Assembly (NCBI GenBank): GCA_009193035.1
Contig: SWDT01000041.1
Location: 124,001 to 188,000 of the forward strand
DNA: 64,000 nucleotides
Direction of reading: 5' to 3'
Source of the DNA: Halicephalobus mephisto
Lineage: Eukaryota; Nematoda; Chromadorea; Rhabditida; Panagrolaimidae
A model generated the notes under the pieces. The model saw nothing but the letters and a program-made list of their open reading frames with translations. It had not been told where the DNA came from and searched no databases. Below are positions 12,410 through 25,569 of this stretch, one piece after another; position 1 is the first letter of the stretch; the number at the start of each line of letters is the position of its first letter. The translations under genes were made by a program, and so were the position numbers.

Positions 12410-12990
12410 AGAACTTTTTCGTGATGGGACATTTCTGTTCTAATTTTTGTGATTTTAATTTAAAAATTAAAAATTAAAAAAAAAATAATTTTACATCAGT
12501 TATCTAAAATAGTTTTTAAAATATTATATAAGTTCCAACTTTTAAAAAAGTTTTTATATAAAATTTCAGATATTTTTTAAATTCATAATTAGTCTCCAGA
12601 ATCTTGAATTCTGAAGGTTGATTATTAATTCTGATTCTAGATCCAGAATCTGAGTTTTATTACAGTATTACAAGTACTTTTTGTTCAACTTTAAAAATAT
12701 TAAAAATTCTAAAATCAGAATTAAAAATTAATCTTCAAAATTTCGAATACTAAAAATCAGCTTTTGATTCTGATTCTAGATCCAGAATCTCAGTTTTATT
12801 ACAGTATTACAAGTACTTTTTGTTCAACTTTAAAAATATTAAAAATTAGTTTTCAGAATTCCAAAAATCAGCTTTTGATTCTGATTCTAGATTCAGAATC
12901 TGAGTTTTATTACAGTCTTATAAGTACTTTTTGCAGAGCTTTAACTCTAAAATCGTAACAAAAATGTTCAGGACAAAACTGTCTGGGACA
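12410..12990. repeat. Dispersed repeat, copy 1 of a pair with 49120-49650
   Basis: Begins near CGTGATGGGACATTTCTGTT and ends near TCTGGGACAGAAACATCGC, whose reverse complement resembles the start, so it may be an old inverted-repeat element. The body holds three units of AGAATCTGAGTTTTATTACA followed by GTATTACAAGTACTTTTTG. The same order of blocks is found at 49.1-49.65 kb. Confidence 0.6.
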
Positions 12991-14429
12991 GAAACATCGC
13001 ATAATCAAACATCACACAATCGAACTTTCTGATCTCGCGATTTTAATTCAAAGTTCATTCGGATTAAATTTTGAGTAAAGATAAGGATTCTTTTTACGTT
13101 CCAAAGATTTAGTTCCTGATTTTACAGAACTTTGATCATAAAAAAATCCAAAATTGTCTAGACAAAAAATTATTTTTTTACATAAATTTAAAAAATAATT
13201 TAAATTAAAAAAATAGAAATTTTCAAAAATCTTTATAAAAAAAAAATAAAATTAAGAAAAAAAATGTTTTTAAACATAAAGTTTTTTAAATTTTTTTTAA
13301 ACAAAATTTTTTTAAACATAAAATTTTTTAAACATAAAATTTTTTAAATATAATTTTTTTTTAAACAAAATTTTTTCAAATATAAAATTTTTTAAACATA
13401 AATTTTTTTAATAAAATTTTTTTAAATATAATTTTTTTTTTATAAATTTTTTTAATTTGAAAATTACAGTATATAACTAAGACGATCTAAAATTAAATAT
13501 AGTTAAGTCTTTTGAAACTGGAATTTACCAGTTTTATTGGAATTCAAAAAATGCAAATGAATCACAGAATCCAGAAAATAATCCGAGTGCAAACTGAAAA
13601 TGGAATCATAATACTTCTTAAAAACAGGAAATAAAGTAAAATAAAACTTTATTCAAATTTCGAAAAATCGGCATAAATTGAAAAAATTCGTAAAAAAATA
13701 ATTCTCAAAATTAAAAATCTTCAAAATTAAAATTTACAAATTTTCCAAAAAATTAAAAATTAATAAAAATTTTTAAAAATTTCCAAAAATAAAAAAAGTA
13801 AAATTTTTAAAAAATTTTTAAAAATTTCTAAAATTTAAAATTCAAAAAATTTTTAAAAATTTAAAAATTTAAAAAAATTTAAATACAAACAAATTTGTAA
13901 ATTTTAAAAATAAAAAAGTATGATTTTTAATAAAAAAAAAACAAAAATCAAAAAATTCCGCTTTACAAACATTGTACAGTTCAGAAAAAATAAAATAAAT
14001 AAAAGAATTTGAATAGAAGGGTCCAAGTAGCAATTTTCTGAACTCTGATTTCAAAAACGAAAAAAACACATTTTCGGAAGACGATAGACACAAAAAAATC
14101 AGCTTATCTTCGACACAATTCCGAACACAAAGATCGCAGAAATTTTTCGATTTTGATGAAACTACGAAATTACAAATTAAAATTTAGAAAAATTGTGTCT
14201 GAAATGTTCATTGTTTGACGAAATGATGATTGTAGTTTGTCTGATCTAAGTGGATGGAAATGTGTCAACTACAAAAATCACAGCAATTGGAAGATGAACT
14301 ATAATTTTATGTAATTCTAAAGGTAAAACTAATTTTAATAATTTTTAAATAATTTTTTTAATAATATTTAAATAATTAAAAAAAATTTTTGTTCAAAAAT
14401 ATTTCAATTTTTTTAAATTTTCTCTTCAA

Positions 14430-14770
14430 AATGAATCGTAAGTTTTTTTAAATTTTCCTTTCAAGACCATTTGGAAAAATTTTATTTTTAATTTTTTTTT
14501 TCAAGATTATTTTAAAAAATTTTTTCTTAATTTTTTTTTCAAGATTATTTGGAAAAAATTTCTTCTTAATTTTCCCTTCAAGACCATTTGGAAAAATTTC
14601 TCTTAATTTTTTTTTCAAGATTATTTGGAAAAAATTTCTTCTTAATTTTCCCTTCAAGACCATTTGGAAAAATTTTTTCTTAATTTTTTTTTCAAGATTA
14701 TTTGGAAAAATTACTTTTTGATTTTTTTTTCGAGATTATTTTAAAAATTTTTTTCTTAATTTTGTGTAAT
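14430..14770. repeat. Tandem repeat with TTCAAGACCATTTGGAAAAA
   Basis: Five or so units of about 62-70 bp alternate TTCAAGACCATTTGGAAA with TTTCAAGATTATTTGGAAAA and TTTCTTCTTAATTTTCCC. The TTCAAGACC core also appears in the arrays near 34.6-36.1, 55.3-56.0 and 63.2-63.65 kb. Confidence 0.6.
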
Positions 14771-15892
14771 TTTATTAGGATTTATTTTTTTCAAAAGTTA
14801 TTAAAAATTTAAAAAATTTATTCAATGATTCATGAGTGGAAAATTTATTTTTTCCGGAATAATCCGGGATTAATATTTCCTTGTTTAATATTCAATGATA
14901 AAAATTGGAAATTACTGTAGAAATAATTTTTATAAAAATTTTAAATTTTAATTTTAAAAAATATAATTTGTTTGAAATTTTCAAAAAAGTATTAATTTTT
15001 TGAAAATTTTATTGAAAAAAATAAATTTATTTATAAATTTAAAAAAAACTAATATTAACAAGAGAGACAGTTTATGATAAGGTATTTTTATCAGGCATAC
15101 TGTAGGGCAATCAATGAATTTAAATTTTTAACGAAGAAAGTCTGAAAAAAATTATTTAATTTATTTTAAAAAATCATTTCGAATAATTTTTTTAAATTTC
15201 AATTTTTTCAATTTTTCTAAATTTTAATTTTTTTCAATTTTAAAAAATTTTAATTTTTTCAATTTTTTTAAATTTTAATATTTTTAGAATTTTTTAAATT
15301 TTAATGTTTTTAGAATTTTTTAAATTTTAATGTTTTTAGAATTTTTAAATTTTTTCTATTTTTTCAATTTTAAAAATTTTTTAATTTTTTTAAACTAAAT
15401 TTTAAAAATTAATTTTTAATTAATTTAAATAAAATTAGAGTTTTTTATATTTAAAAAAAGTAAATTTGAAATAATTTTCGAAAATTTAAAATTGAAGAAT
15501 ATTTTTTATAAAATTAATCGGTCTTTGACTTTCTGCTCCAAAACTCACTTTGCAAATATCTGAGGAAATGTCACTATTTTTATTTTACACATAATGGTCA
15601 CCTGAGTTTTTAAAATTTTAAAATAATTTGACGTCGAATAAATTAAGACATTTAAAAAAAAATCAATTTTCTTAAGATACTGTAATTTTAAAAAAATTAA
15701 ATTTTTAAAGTTATTTAATTCTAAAAAAATTAAATTTTTAAAATTATTTAATTCTGAAAAAATTTAACTTTTAAAATTATTTAATTTAATTTTTAAAACT
15801 ATTTAATTCTAAAAAAATTAAATTTTTAAAATTACTTAATTTTTAAAACTATTTAATTCTAAAAAAATTAAATTTTTAAAATTATTTAATTT

Positions 15893-16030
15893 GTCGATGG
15901 AGTCGAAGGCAAAAAAGAAGAATAAGAAAAGAGAAGGCCAAAAAATACGCGTTCCGCGCCCACGTAAAAGAGGAAAAACGGAGAAAGAAGGGTCCCGCAA
16001 CGAAAGAAACCACGCGGGCGGGAAAACTTT
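15893..16030 (+). other. GC-richer unique block with a basic open frame
   Basis: About 140 bp of higher GC content inside otherwise A/T-only sequence. On the plus strand it is open from 15891 to 16112 and reads MESKAKKKNKKREGQK then RVPRPRKRGKTEKEGS, very rich in Lys and Arg. No splice sites join it convincingly to other exons and no family is recognised. It could be an exon of an unseen gene, a regulatory element or a decayed insertion. Confidence 0.25.
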
Positions 16031-16597
16031 TGTAATTATTATCAATTTTGTAAGAAATAAAGCTAAGCGTTTTTATATATTTTGGTTGCAACTCACTACT
16101 ATCTACATCTGATCACATCCAGTACAAGAAATATAGACTCCGTAAATCCTTTTTTATAAATCTAAAAAAAATTAATTTTTAAAATTATTTAATTCTAGAA
16201 AAATTAATTTTTAAAATTATTTAATTTTCTAAATTTTAGTAATTTCATCAATTTTATTAAAAATGCCAACAATTAAGTTCGATTACATTAAGGTATTTTA
16301 AAAAATCAATTTTCTTAAGATACTGTAATTTTTAAAAAAAATTTAAAAATATAAAAAATTTCCAAATTATTTGAAAAATAAAAATTTTCGAAAAATTGAT
16401 GAAAATTATTCAAAAAAAAATAAAAATGAATATAAACAATATTCGTGTCGGGACCAAAATTAAACAACTTGATTTTTTTTAAAACAAAAAAATACAAAAT
16501 TCTGTATTTTTAATTTTCATTTAAAATTAGGAATTATTTTCATAACATTTCGATGATCTCGAATGAAAAAATACAAACAAGAGTTTCCACAATTCAC

Positions 16598-16939
16598 ACA
16601 GGTTTTGTGAAATCAGGTTTAACAGAATGGGATTGATATAAAAGAGTTCTTTATTACGGTTTTCATGTTATTTGATTTTAAATGAATATAATCGATGACA
16701 GGGTTGGATTCCTACAGAAAATTGATTCTAATTGAGTATAATCAACGTGTTTGGATCATGTTTGTTTCTAATTAAAATAATATTAATAAGTTGACCACAT
16801 TCAGTTACGATCAATCTTCTGTAGGAATCCAATCTTGCCATCGATTACGTTCATTTAAAATCAAATAACATGAAAACCGTAATAAATAACTCCTACATAT
16901 CAATCCCATTCTGTTAGACCTGATTTCACAAAATCTGTG
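16598..16939. mobile_element. Foldback MITE, family A copy 2
   Basis: Terminal inverted repeats run from CACAGGTTTTGTGAAATCAG on the left to CTGATTTCACAAAATCTGTG on the right, with arms of roughly 100 bp or more. A second, inner inverted pair is formed by GGTTGGATTCCTACAGAAAA and CTTCTGTAGGAATCCAATCT. Copy 1 is at 1985-2310; the core CTAATTGAGTATAATCAACG is also related to the element at 28548-28893. Confidence 0.75.
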
Positions 16940-17199
16940 CAATGAGACATTTAAAAAAACACCGGAATCGTCTCGTTTTTCGAGTGCACTATTGTCCAAA
17001 AACAAAGTTCAAATTTCCACATTTAATCTGTTTTCTAAACAGTAAACTTTACGCTGTAATCAAAGACCACTGAAAGTTCAAAAGTTACAAAATATTTTAA
17101 AATTGTTACTAATCCGAAAAGCAGCGAAAAACCAAGACTCGTTACCTTGGAGAATTTCTGTTTCGCTCTGCTTTTGTGTAAAGTTGTAAAGTTGTAAAT

Positions 17200-17830
17200 T
17201 TTTAATGTTAAAAAATAACGAAACCTTAATTTAGACGAATTTTATTATTTCTTAAAAAGTTAATTTTCATATGAAATTTATTCTAAAATAATTTCTTATT
17301 TATTAAAATTACTTTCATTTTGAAACATGTTTTATAATGATTTTAATTTATCAAAATTATTTCACTTTTGATATGAAATTTATTTCGAAATTAATTTTTT
17401 ATCAAAATTACTTAATTTTTGATATAAAATTTATTCTAAAATGATTTTAATTTATCAAAATTCTTTCACTTTTAAAACATGTTTTATATCAAAAATAATT
17501 TTAATCTATCAAAATTATTTCATTTTTGATATAAAATTTGTTTCGAAATTAATTTCTTATTTATCAAAATTCTTTCATTTTTGATATGAAATTTGTTTCG
17601 AAATTAATTTCTTATCTATCAAAATTACTTCATTTTTGATATGAAATTTATTCTAAAATTATTTTTTATTTATTAAAATTCTTTCACTTTTGAAACATGT
17701 TTTATATCAAAAATAATTTTAATTTATCAACTTTCTCTCATTTTTGATATAAAATTTATTTCGAAATTAATTTCTTATTTATTAAAATTACTTCATTTTT
17801 AATATGAAAGTTATTCTAGAATAATTTTAA
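17200..17830. repeat. Tandem A/T repeat downstream of the GH18-like gene
   Basis: Eight or so imperfect units of about 60-80 bp carrying CATTTTTGATATGAAATTTA and AATTTCTTATTTATCAAAAT. It lies in the presumed 3' flank of the minus-strand GH18-like gene. 16940-17200 is unique sequence without a recognised gene. Confidence 0.6.
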
Positions 17831-17859
17831 CTTTTTCTTGTATTTTGATTCTTTTTGAG

Positions 17860-20800
17860 TTATTCGAAAATAGTAACTCCACATTTTCCTCTTGTGATGG
17901 TCTCCAGAAGGGGGAATTTGCCTTGTTTGCAGACATCCGAGAAATCGTCCTCATTGAGGCTCATTAATCCGACTCCGCCGAGTCCTTGCCTGAGGGCGTA
18001 CTTCAACTTGTAAGTGATGGTTTCTTGTGTTTCGAAACTTAGCCATTCTTCTTTAACAGAAGTGGCATATGTGGCTACGAACTGATAATTCATTTTTCTG
18101 TTGATTCCGGGTTCCATAAGTTTGACGCAGATTTGATTTTGGGAGATGATTCTGAGGAAGTCCTTCTGGGTCTCGGACCCGATCCCGTGGTTCAACGTCA
18201 TACGGTCACTGAGCTTCTGGAGGATACCGTAAGCAGGAAGGGTCATGACGATGGAAGAGGGGCTCAACCCGGAGGAAATCCAGGACCTGATCGTTGAATC
18301 CTGCAAAATCATGATGTTAAAAAATTAAAAATAAACAAAGTTGCAAAATTGTCTCGACACGAATTCTTAGAAGTTTTTAGAAAATCCAAAACCCCCTGTG
18401 AAATTTCATAATACTCCAAATATTTCCAGGGAATCATGAAAAATCTCAAAAATTTCCATAAAATCCTCGAAAATTTCAGAATCTTATCGAATTTTAAATC
18501 CTAAAAATTCAAGAATCCACACAACTCCAGAAGATTCATAAAAGTTTCTGGAGCTTTCTGAAATCTGTTGGAATTTTTTTTATTTTAGAGAGTTTAAGAA
18601 ATTCCAAAAAATATTAGAATTTTTAGAATTTTTTGAAATTTTAGAATTTTTGAGAATTTTTAGAATCTAAAATTTCAAAAACTCCCAAAAATTCTAAAAT
18701 TTTCAAAAATTCTAAAATTTCAAAAAAATTCTAAAATTCCCAAAAATCCTAAAAATTCTAAAATTTCCAATAATTCTAAAATTTTAAAAAATCCTAAAAT
18801 TCTAAAATTTCCAATAATTCTAAAATTTTAAAAAATTCTAAAATTCTGAAATTTCCAATAATTCTAAAATTTCAAAAAATTCTAAAATTCTGAAATTTCC
18901 AATAATTCTAAAATTTCAAAAAATCCAAAAATTCTGAAATTTCCAATAATTCTAAAATTTCAAAAAATTCTAAAATTCTAAAAATACCCTTTAATCTTGT
19001 TTGATATTTTGAAACTTCTCAAAAGTTTCTTAAAGATTGTGAAATTTTCCGAAATTGTAAAATTAAAAAATTGGAAATGTTGGATTCCAACTTACAATGG
19101 CCGGTTGGTCTTGTCCGACGATGCCGAACAAGGGAGACACCAGTTGACTCTGGTTGTTGCTGATTTGGAAAGTGTCCAAAGTGACGTGATGAAGATTATT
19201 CAACGTGGATGTTTCATATCCATCGTTCAAGTTTATGGTCCAAGCAGGAATTCTAACACTTATAGTTTTAGAACATTTTTCAGGATCAGTACTGGCAAAA
19301 TTTTCTCTGAGTTCTTTGAGGAAAGAATCAAAGTTGGCCTTGTTGGAGGGGGTCAGGAGATGATCACAACCAAGTTCGATCCCCATGAACCCATGCGAGT
19401 CGATGTACTCTCTAATCGACGTAATCAATCTATTCCGATCGTCTTGGGAAGCTACAAATCTTCCAATATCATCAATTATAAAAAATTTCCAAATTTAACA
19501 AAAATTCAAAAATTTCAAATTTAATAATTTCCAAATTTAACGAAAATTCAAAAAACTTAATAATTTCTAAATTTAACTAAAATTTAAAAAATTTCAAATT
19601 TAATAATTTCCAAATTTAACAAAAATTCAAATTTAATAATTTTCAAATTTAACTAAAATTTAAAAAACTTCGAATTTAATAATTTTTAAATTTAACAAAA
19701 ATTTTAAAAATTTCAAATTTAATAATTTCTAAATTTAACTAAAATTTAAAAAACTTCAAATTTAATAATTTTTAAATTTAACAAAAATTTAAAAAACTTC
19801 AAATTTAATAATTTCTAAATTTAACTAAAATTTTTCAAAATTTCTAAATTTAACGAAAATTCAAAAAATTTCAAAATTTCAATCATAAAATTTCGTTGTT
19901 TTTAGCTATCAATTACGGTAGGAATGTTACTGTCGTTTGAATGTAAAATGATAATTTTAAAAATAAACTTGCCCATGATGCTGTTGAAGCCGTCGTCGGT
20001 CATGTTGCATCTTGTACTTGTCACTAATCTTTTGTAATCCACGTCCTTGGCTGCTTTGATCAAGGCTTGTTTAAAGTCGTTTCTGGATCCGATTGGTTGA
20101 ACGATTTTTCCGTTTTCTCCGATAAAATCTTCTTCGATGATGATTTCAGTACAATGAGGAAAAGGAATAAAAGCTGGATCTAATTTATCCGGATCAGTAG
20201 AAGCAGGAAGACGATAATGACAAACAGTCTGGAATTCCGGAGTACATCTGCTTCGAGTTTTGTTTTTTTGGTACTCCACAAAAGCGGGACAACTGTCGCA
20301 GACTTGGGTGTTGGAAATCGTTTTCAAAAGAGGATAGGGGTTCCCGGGGGGACAAGTCCCTTCGGCATTATCCTTTTCGACGTTGAACAAGGCGATTCCG
20401 CCGAATTTACTCAAAGATGCCCAGATGGACTGAAATTTTATAAAAAATAATTTTCAAATAATGTTCAACTTTCGACATAATTGTTATTTAAAAATAAAAA
20501 ATTCCAAAATAATTATCAAATATATTGCTGATGTTTTAAAACCAATTATGTCATTTTAAAATTTTTCAAATTTTTTCAAGTTTTTTCAAAGCGAGATAAT
20601 CCATAAAATCCGTAAATCCGAATTTTCGTATTTGATCATTAAAAAAATTAATTAAGGATTTGCAATAACTGTAAAGAAATGTTTCATTGCAAAAAAATTA
20701 TACAAATTAATAAAGTTAAAGTAGAAAATAAACGTTTCGGAAATAGTTTATCAAAGTTCGCTGAAAATAAGCGAATTCGCTTTTTCTTATTTACTCCAAA

Positions 20801-23800
20801 AGATCAGTTATGTATTTTCAATGAACATAGAAAATAAACGTTTCGGAAATAGTTTATCAATCTTAACTTTATTACTTTATATCTAATTATAAAAACAATT
20901 ATAAATTTTATAAGTTCGCTGAAAATAAGCTAATTCGCTTTTTTGTTTTTCTTATTATTTACTTCAAAAAAGCAGTTGTGTATTTTCAGCGAACATATAA
21001 AATATATCTAATTATAAAAAAAATTATAAAAATTAATAAAGTTAAAATTGATAAAGTATTTCCGAAACGTTTATTTTCTAAGTTCGCTGAAAATAAGCGA
21101 ATTCGCTTTTTCTCATTATTTACTTTCAAAATTCCAGATTTTACATGTTTTTCGAAAAGTTTACAAAATTAAAAAAAAATTAATTTTTTACTAATTTTAA
21201 AAATTCTAAAATTTTTTATTTGATTTTAGAAAATTTAATTTTTATTTAATTTTAGAAAATTTAACTTTTATTTAATTTTAGAAAATTTAACTTTTATTTA
21301 ATTTTAGAAAATTTAACTTTTATTTAATTTTAGAAAATTTAATTTTTAAAACTCCAGAATTTTCAATTTTAAAGTTTTCAGAAAATTTTAAATTATTTTT
21401 TGTAAATTTTACTGACCTTGATTTTCATACTTTTTTCGTCATCGTAAGCAATGAAGTCGGCTTCGTGGACCAAATAAGGAACTCCCAAGTCCTCGATGAA
21501 TCTGACGATTGTTTGATTTTTGTTTTTGAGAGCACAGATGTCGCTTTGGCTGATTTTCCCGTCGGAATAGGTCCTTGGTTTGACTATGTTCGCCAGAGCT
21601 CCGATGGTTGATCCATGTTCCGTTCTGAAATTGCTGAAAACCATCGCCATTCCTTCAGCTGTGAATCCGACGATTAATTTTTCTCTATCAACTCCTCTGC
21701 TGACCCAATCCAATGCGAATCCTTCGATCGTCATTTTTGCGTCTTGAAGAAGATTGGAATTGACGAACAACGGAGAGTGATGTCCAGTGAACAGGTTGGA
21801 AGGAGAATGGAATCTGTGGCCTTGGATCATGATGAAATCAGCCGTGGAATTCAGAACATCTACATTGTAACGATGATTGAAGGTTGTCTGAGGAGTCACA
21901 CTAACAATCAAAATTTTTTTCGGAAGTTTATGACGTAATTCTTGAATAAAACTGTCGAAAATTTTTGTATCAACAGCATTATCCAATTTTCCAAGAGTCC
22001 AAGAAACATCGATTCCGTCGATTCCGTTTTCGTTCGTGAATTGGACAATATTCTGAACCAAGATACTTCGGAAAACCGGCTGACCAATGATGAACCTCCA
22101 ACGATCAGTGACGTCATCCCCGCCGATGGACACGACGAGATACGGTTTTTCGCTTGTTTTCCATTTGTTGAAAGCTTGAAGAGAGGCTTTCAAAGCCGCA
22201 GAAATCCCGATGGCTCCAGTAGCCTGAAAAAAACTCATATAAAAACAACTTATAAAACAAAAATTATGCATTTTCACAAAGTTAGAGCAGTCCCGAATCT
22301 TAGGTAGTAAATCTTAAATTAACCAACTTCTGAAACCCATATATAAACAGCTTCTAAAATAAAAGTTATATATGAATTTCATAATTTAGTCTTAAATTAA
22401 CTACTTTAACATCATAGAAAAAATAAAAGTTACTTCCATAAAATTGAAATTCATATATAAATAGCTTCTAAAACAAAAATTACGTATTTCTATAATGTTG
22501 AAATTCATATATAAATAGCTTCTAAAACAAAAATTACCTATTTCTATAATGTTGAAATTCATATATAAACAACTTTTAAAACAAAAATTACCTACTTCTA
22601 TAATGTTGAAATTCATATATAAACAACTTTTAAAACAAAAATTACGTATTTCTACAATGTTGAAATTCATATATAAATAACTTTTAAAATAAAAATTACA
22701 TATTTCTATAATGTTAAATAGTTAATTTAAGACTTATTAATTAATTTTAAAAAGTTTTTTGTCAAGTTATAAAGAAATAAATCAGTATATACTAGTTTTA
22801 TATTTTAAAATACAATAAATATTTCATAATATTGATTTCATATATGAAAAACCTACCTCGAGACTGGCAGAACTTAGGATGACGTGAGAACACCAATTAG
22901 GCTGGAATCCGGTGAAATTCAACAAGAAGGAATCGTGGACGTCGAAACCGCACATCCTCGTGCAGGCTTTGTTTCCTCTTTTTTCTCTTTTCAATTTGCA
23001 TCTGAATTCGTTTCCGAAATACTGATGAACAGGGAAGGTTCCTTGATGGCAGATTCCATCTTTATCGTCTCCATAAAGACTGGACAATCCCACGCCGGCG
23101 AATCCGTGATCCGAGATCCATTTCAGTTTTTTTTCCACCGACGGATGTCCAGGAGGATTGAAAGAGTACCATGTTTTTCTCTGAACAAAGGATACTGTAG
23201 CTGTTTCGGTATCGTATCCCCATTCATCTTCCTTGCTCAAAGTGCAGATTTCGTCATAGGCAAGTCTTCCGTTCCGTCTTCTGGTTCTGTTTCCTGGTTT
23301 TCCGGGTCCTGCAGCGACATTATTGTGTACGGTAGTTCGACGTCCTGTAGGTAGACGATACGATCTCGCCCAGGTAGACAATCCGATAATCAATTTTTCT
23401 CTATCTATTCCGCTGTCAACCAAAAGTTCTGAAAAATTAAATTTTATAAAATTCAAATTTTTTATATTTTTTCATTAATCAACAAAGTAATTCATTTTGA
23501 GGATTACTGTAGGGCTAGTTATGGTCTTTTAAATGTACAATAATACTTTCAAAATTGACGTTTTCGAAGATGGATAAAGAAGCTGTACCCCATGGAACCC
23601 TAACCTAGGAAGTCCTGGACCCATCTAAGAAGATCGTAGTCTTAAAATCCTCATTTCGAAATCGCATAAGATTACGAAATAACCATCATATAAAATTTAA
23701 ACTTTTAACTTTAAATTTTAGGAATTTCCGGAAATTCGTCTTGAGATAATTTCGTAGAAACTCTAATTTTTGATTTTCACAAGACATGATTGATTTCGAA

Positions 23801-25244
23801 ATGACACGTACAAAAATAAAATTGCAAATTACAGTAGAACTTGGATATAAGATACCCCTGTTATAAAATATCTCTTATTATAGCATACGGTTTGAGTAAA
23901 TGTGTTTGGTTAGTCTGGTTTCAAATTTACCTCTTCTATAATATATCCTTTCTTATAAGATACACTTTGACTAGTCCCAAGGAGATATCTTATATCCAAG
24001 TTTGGCTGTATTATATTTTATCTTTTTTCTTTAAAATAATCACAAAATACCTAGTTCTATATACAGTAAAACTTGGATATCAGATACCCCGTTGTAATAT
24101 ATCTCACCTTATAGCATACAGTCTGAGTGAGTTTGGTTAGTCTTCCTTCAAATTTATCCCCTCTATAATATATCCTTTCTTATAACATACCCTTTGTTCG
24201 GTCCCGGGGGTATATTATATCCGTTCTACTGTACTTTATGTTTTAAGACCTAAATAACCATATCGAGACGACTTTGCAAAAATAAAAAATGAAAATTTCC
24301 ACAATAGTATGGCTTTTGTGTAAAATTAAAACTTACTAGCATTGTAGGAGATTGAATCCTCCCGTGGGACCTGCTCGGAAGGGAAGAGGGGGTCCAGGGC
24401 AATGGCGATGTTGGGGTCGGTGACGGAAGGAACTTGGTCGGCATACAAGTAGAAAGTATCCACATATTGTTGGAGTTTCGCGAATCTGAGTCGACCGAGA
24501 CCGATACGGTAAGCAGGAAATCCATAAACAATCTGAAAATTCACAAAATTACTTATATTTAAATAATTTTTTAAATGTAAATTATATATTTAAATAAATT
24601 TTAAAATTTTAAACTGACTTCTATTTCTTTGGATTCATTCCAGAATTTTTTTGTTTTTTGTACTTGAACTTTGAGAATCTCCAAAAACGTCTCCATTTCA
24701 AAGTTGAACATCCTATCGTCGTCGACGTGCAGGAAGACTCCGTCGAAGCCGTGCCATCTGGCGGATTCTACCGTTTCTTTGGCTACAGTAGTCCTTGTGT
24801 AGTTACTAGAGATGAAATCTAATCTCTTGGTGTCAATTCCCAAAAGAGTTTTACGATCTGGATGATCTTTTTTAAGCCATTGAATTTTTTCGTAATTTCC
24901 GGGTTGTCCAGTAACTTCGACTTTATCGTAAGAAGTCGGAGATTCAAGTCGGTGATCTGGATTAATGGTGGCAAAACCGTAAATGATATGAGTACAAGTT
25001 AAATTTTCGTATACTGTAACGTCCAATATGTCTGTCTAAAATTAAAATAATTTAAAATTTATCGAAATTTTAAATTTACCTTCATCAATTGGAGCGTACA
25101 GTAGAAAGAACACCCATTGGATCCGCTGGGTTTTCTGAAGACGATTTGGTCTTCTGGACCTGGATTCTTCCCAGCTTCGTCGGCACAGACCCACGAAATA
25201 AGAAAGAAAAAAAAGAATCTCTTAAAAAAAAGATTCAACCCCAT
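17860..25244 (-). CDS. Secreted protein with three catalytically degenerate GH18 chitinase-like modules
   Basis: Exons in transcription order: 25244-25080, 25035-24619, 24532-24337, 23428-22857, 22223-21417, 20429-19973, 19451-19096, 18300-17860. All phases agree, giving about 1136 residues. A signal peptide (MGLNLFFKRFFFFFLISWVC) precedes module 1 (residues about 40-400), module 2 (about 415-750) and module 3 (about 760-1136). GH18 landmarks include IDREKLIIGLSTWARSYRL, KPYLVVSIGGDD, HGFAGVGLSSLYGDD and ASQDDRNRLITSIREYIDSHG. Active GH18 enzymes have a DGxDxDxE strand; the equivalents are DGVFLHVD (about 153-160), DGIDVSWT (about 519-526) and a strand around MGIELGCD (about 894-901). The proton-donor Glu is absent from all three, so chitin binding or decoy roles are likelier than hydrolysis. 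The intron 19452-19972 uses a GC donor; two others use GTCAGT. Splitting into two genes is possible, but continuous phase argues for one. Confidence 0.85.
18400..18995. repeat. Intron repeat of AATTCTAAAATTTC units
   Basis: Intron of the GH18-like gene, made largely of short units such as AATAATTCTAAAATTTCAAA repeated in tandem from about 18560. A similar array (TTTAATAATTTCTAAATTTA) fills 19480-19890 in the preceding intron. Confidence 0.6.
20590..21130. repeat. Dispersed repeat with GCGAATTCGC palindromes, copy 1
   Basis: Intron of the GH18-like gene. It opens with AATCCATAAAATCCGTAAAT and CGTATTTGATCATTAAAAAA, then carries GTTCGCTGAAAATAAGCGAA and AACGTTTCGGAAATAGTTTA several times in both orientations. 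Copy 2, with the same opening block, is at 37385-37745. The element includes inverted internal segments, so transcripts could fold back. Confidence 0.65.
22320..22740. repeat. 56-bp intronic minisatellite
   Basis: Seven or so tandem copies of a unit with TTCATATATAAACAACTTTT and AAAACAAAAATTACCTATTT. It lies in the intron between exons 22857-23428 and 21417-22223 of the GH18-like gene. The minus-strand open frame over it is a repeat translation, not a gene. Confidence 0.7.
23830..24234. mobile_element. Composite of two pogo-like foldback elements, copy 1
   Basis: Two elements in series, 23830-24010 and 24062-24234, each with TACAGTA(G/A)AACTTGGATAT-like left ends and the inverted form on the right. 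They are joined by a linker containing CACAAAATACCTAGTTCTAT. The same two-element-plus-linker arrangement is present at 38690-39026, so the composite has been copied as a block. Confidence 0.65.
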
Positions 25245-25569
25245 CTTGGTGGTGTTACTGAAGTACCGTCAATCAAGATGTAATTAAAAATAAAATCACG
25301 TGTTTATTACTCGATTCTGATTACTGTATAGGGAAACCAAAAAAATAAAAAATGAATAAAAACAAAAAAATTTGAAATTAATATTTATCGATTGCACAAA
25401 GTACAGTTTATAAATCCGCTTTATCTTTGATCAGAAATGTTAATTTTTGAATTAGTTTCTAGAAACCAATTAAATATCACTTTTTAAGTTATTGGATAAG
25501 TATTTAGAATTTATTTTTGCTTTTTATTAAATATTATTTCATTGCAAAAAGATGGAAATGTAAAATTTC

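Larger units (their letters stand above)
11653..15890. other. Gene-poor low-complexity spacer
   Basis: No gene recognised. 11860-12240 is A-rich (AAAATAAA/AAATTAAA runs); 13130-13460 and 13680-13870 are AAATTTTT-type low complexity; 14900-15900 is mostly TTTTTAAAATTT. Open frames here, such as minus strand 13869-14093 and 14448-14663, are translations of repeats or poly-A/T. A short unique stretch, 13900-14310, shows no recognisable domain. Confidence 0.6.

Noticed and set aside
14448..14663. Lys/Ile-rich minus-strand open frame
   Set aside because: It is a translation of the TTCAAGACCATTTGGAAA repeat, with no start context or splice sites.
22401..22670. Minus-strand open frame of 89 codons
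   Set aside because: It is the translation of a 56-bp tandem repeat inside an intron of the GH18-like gene.
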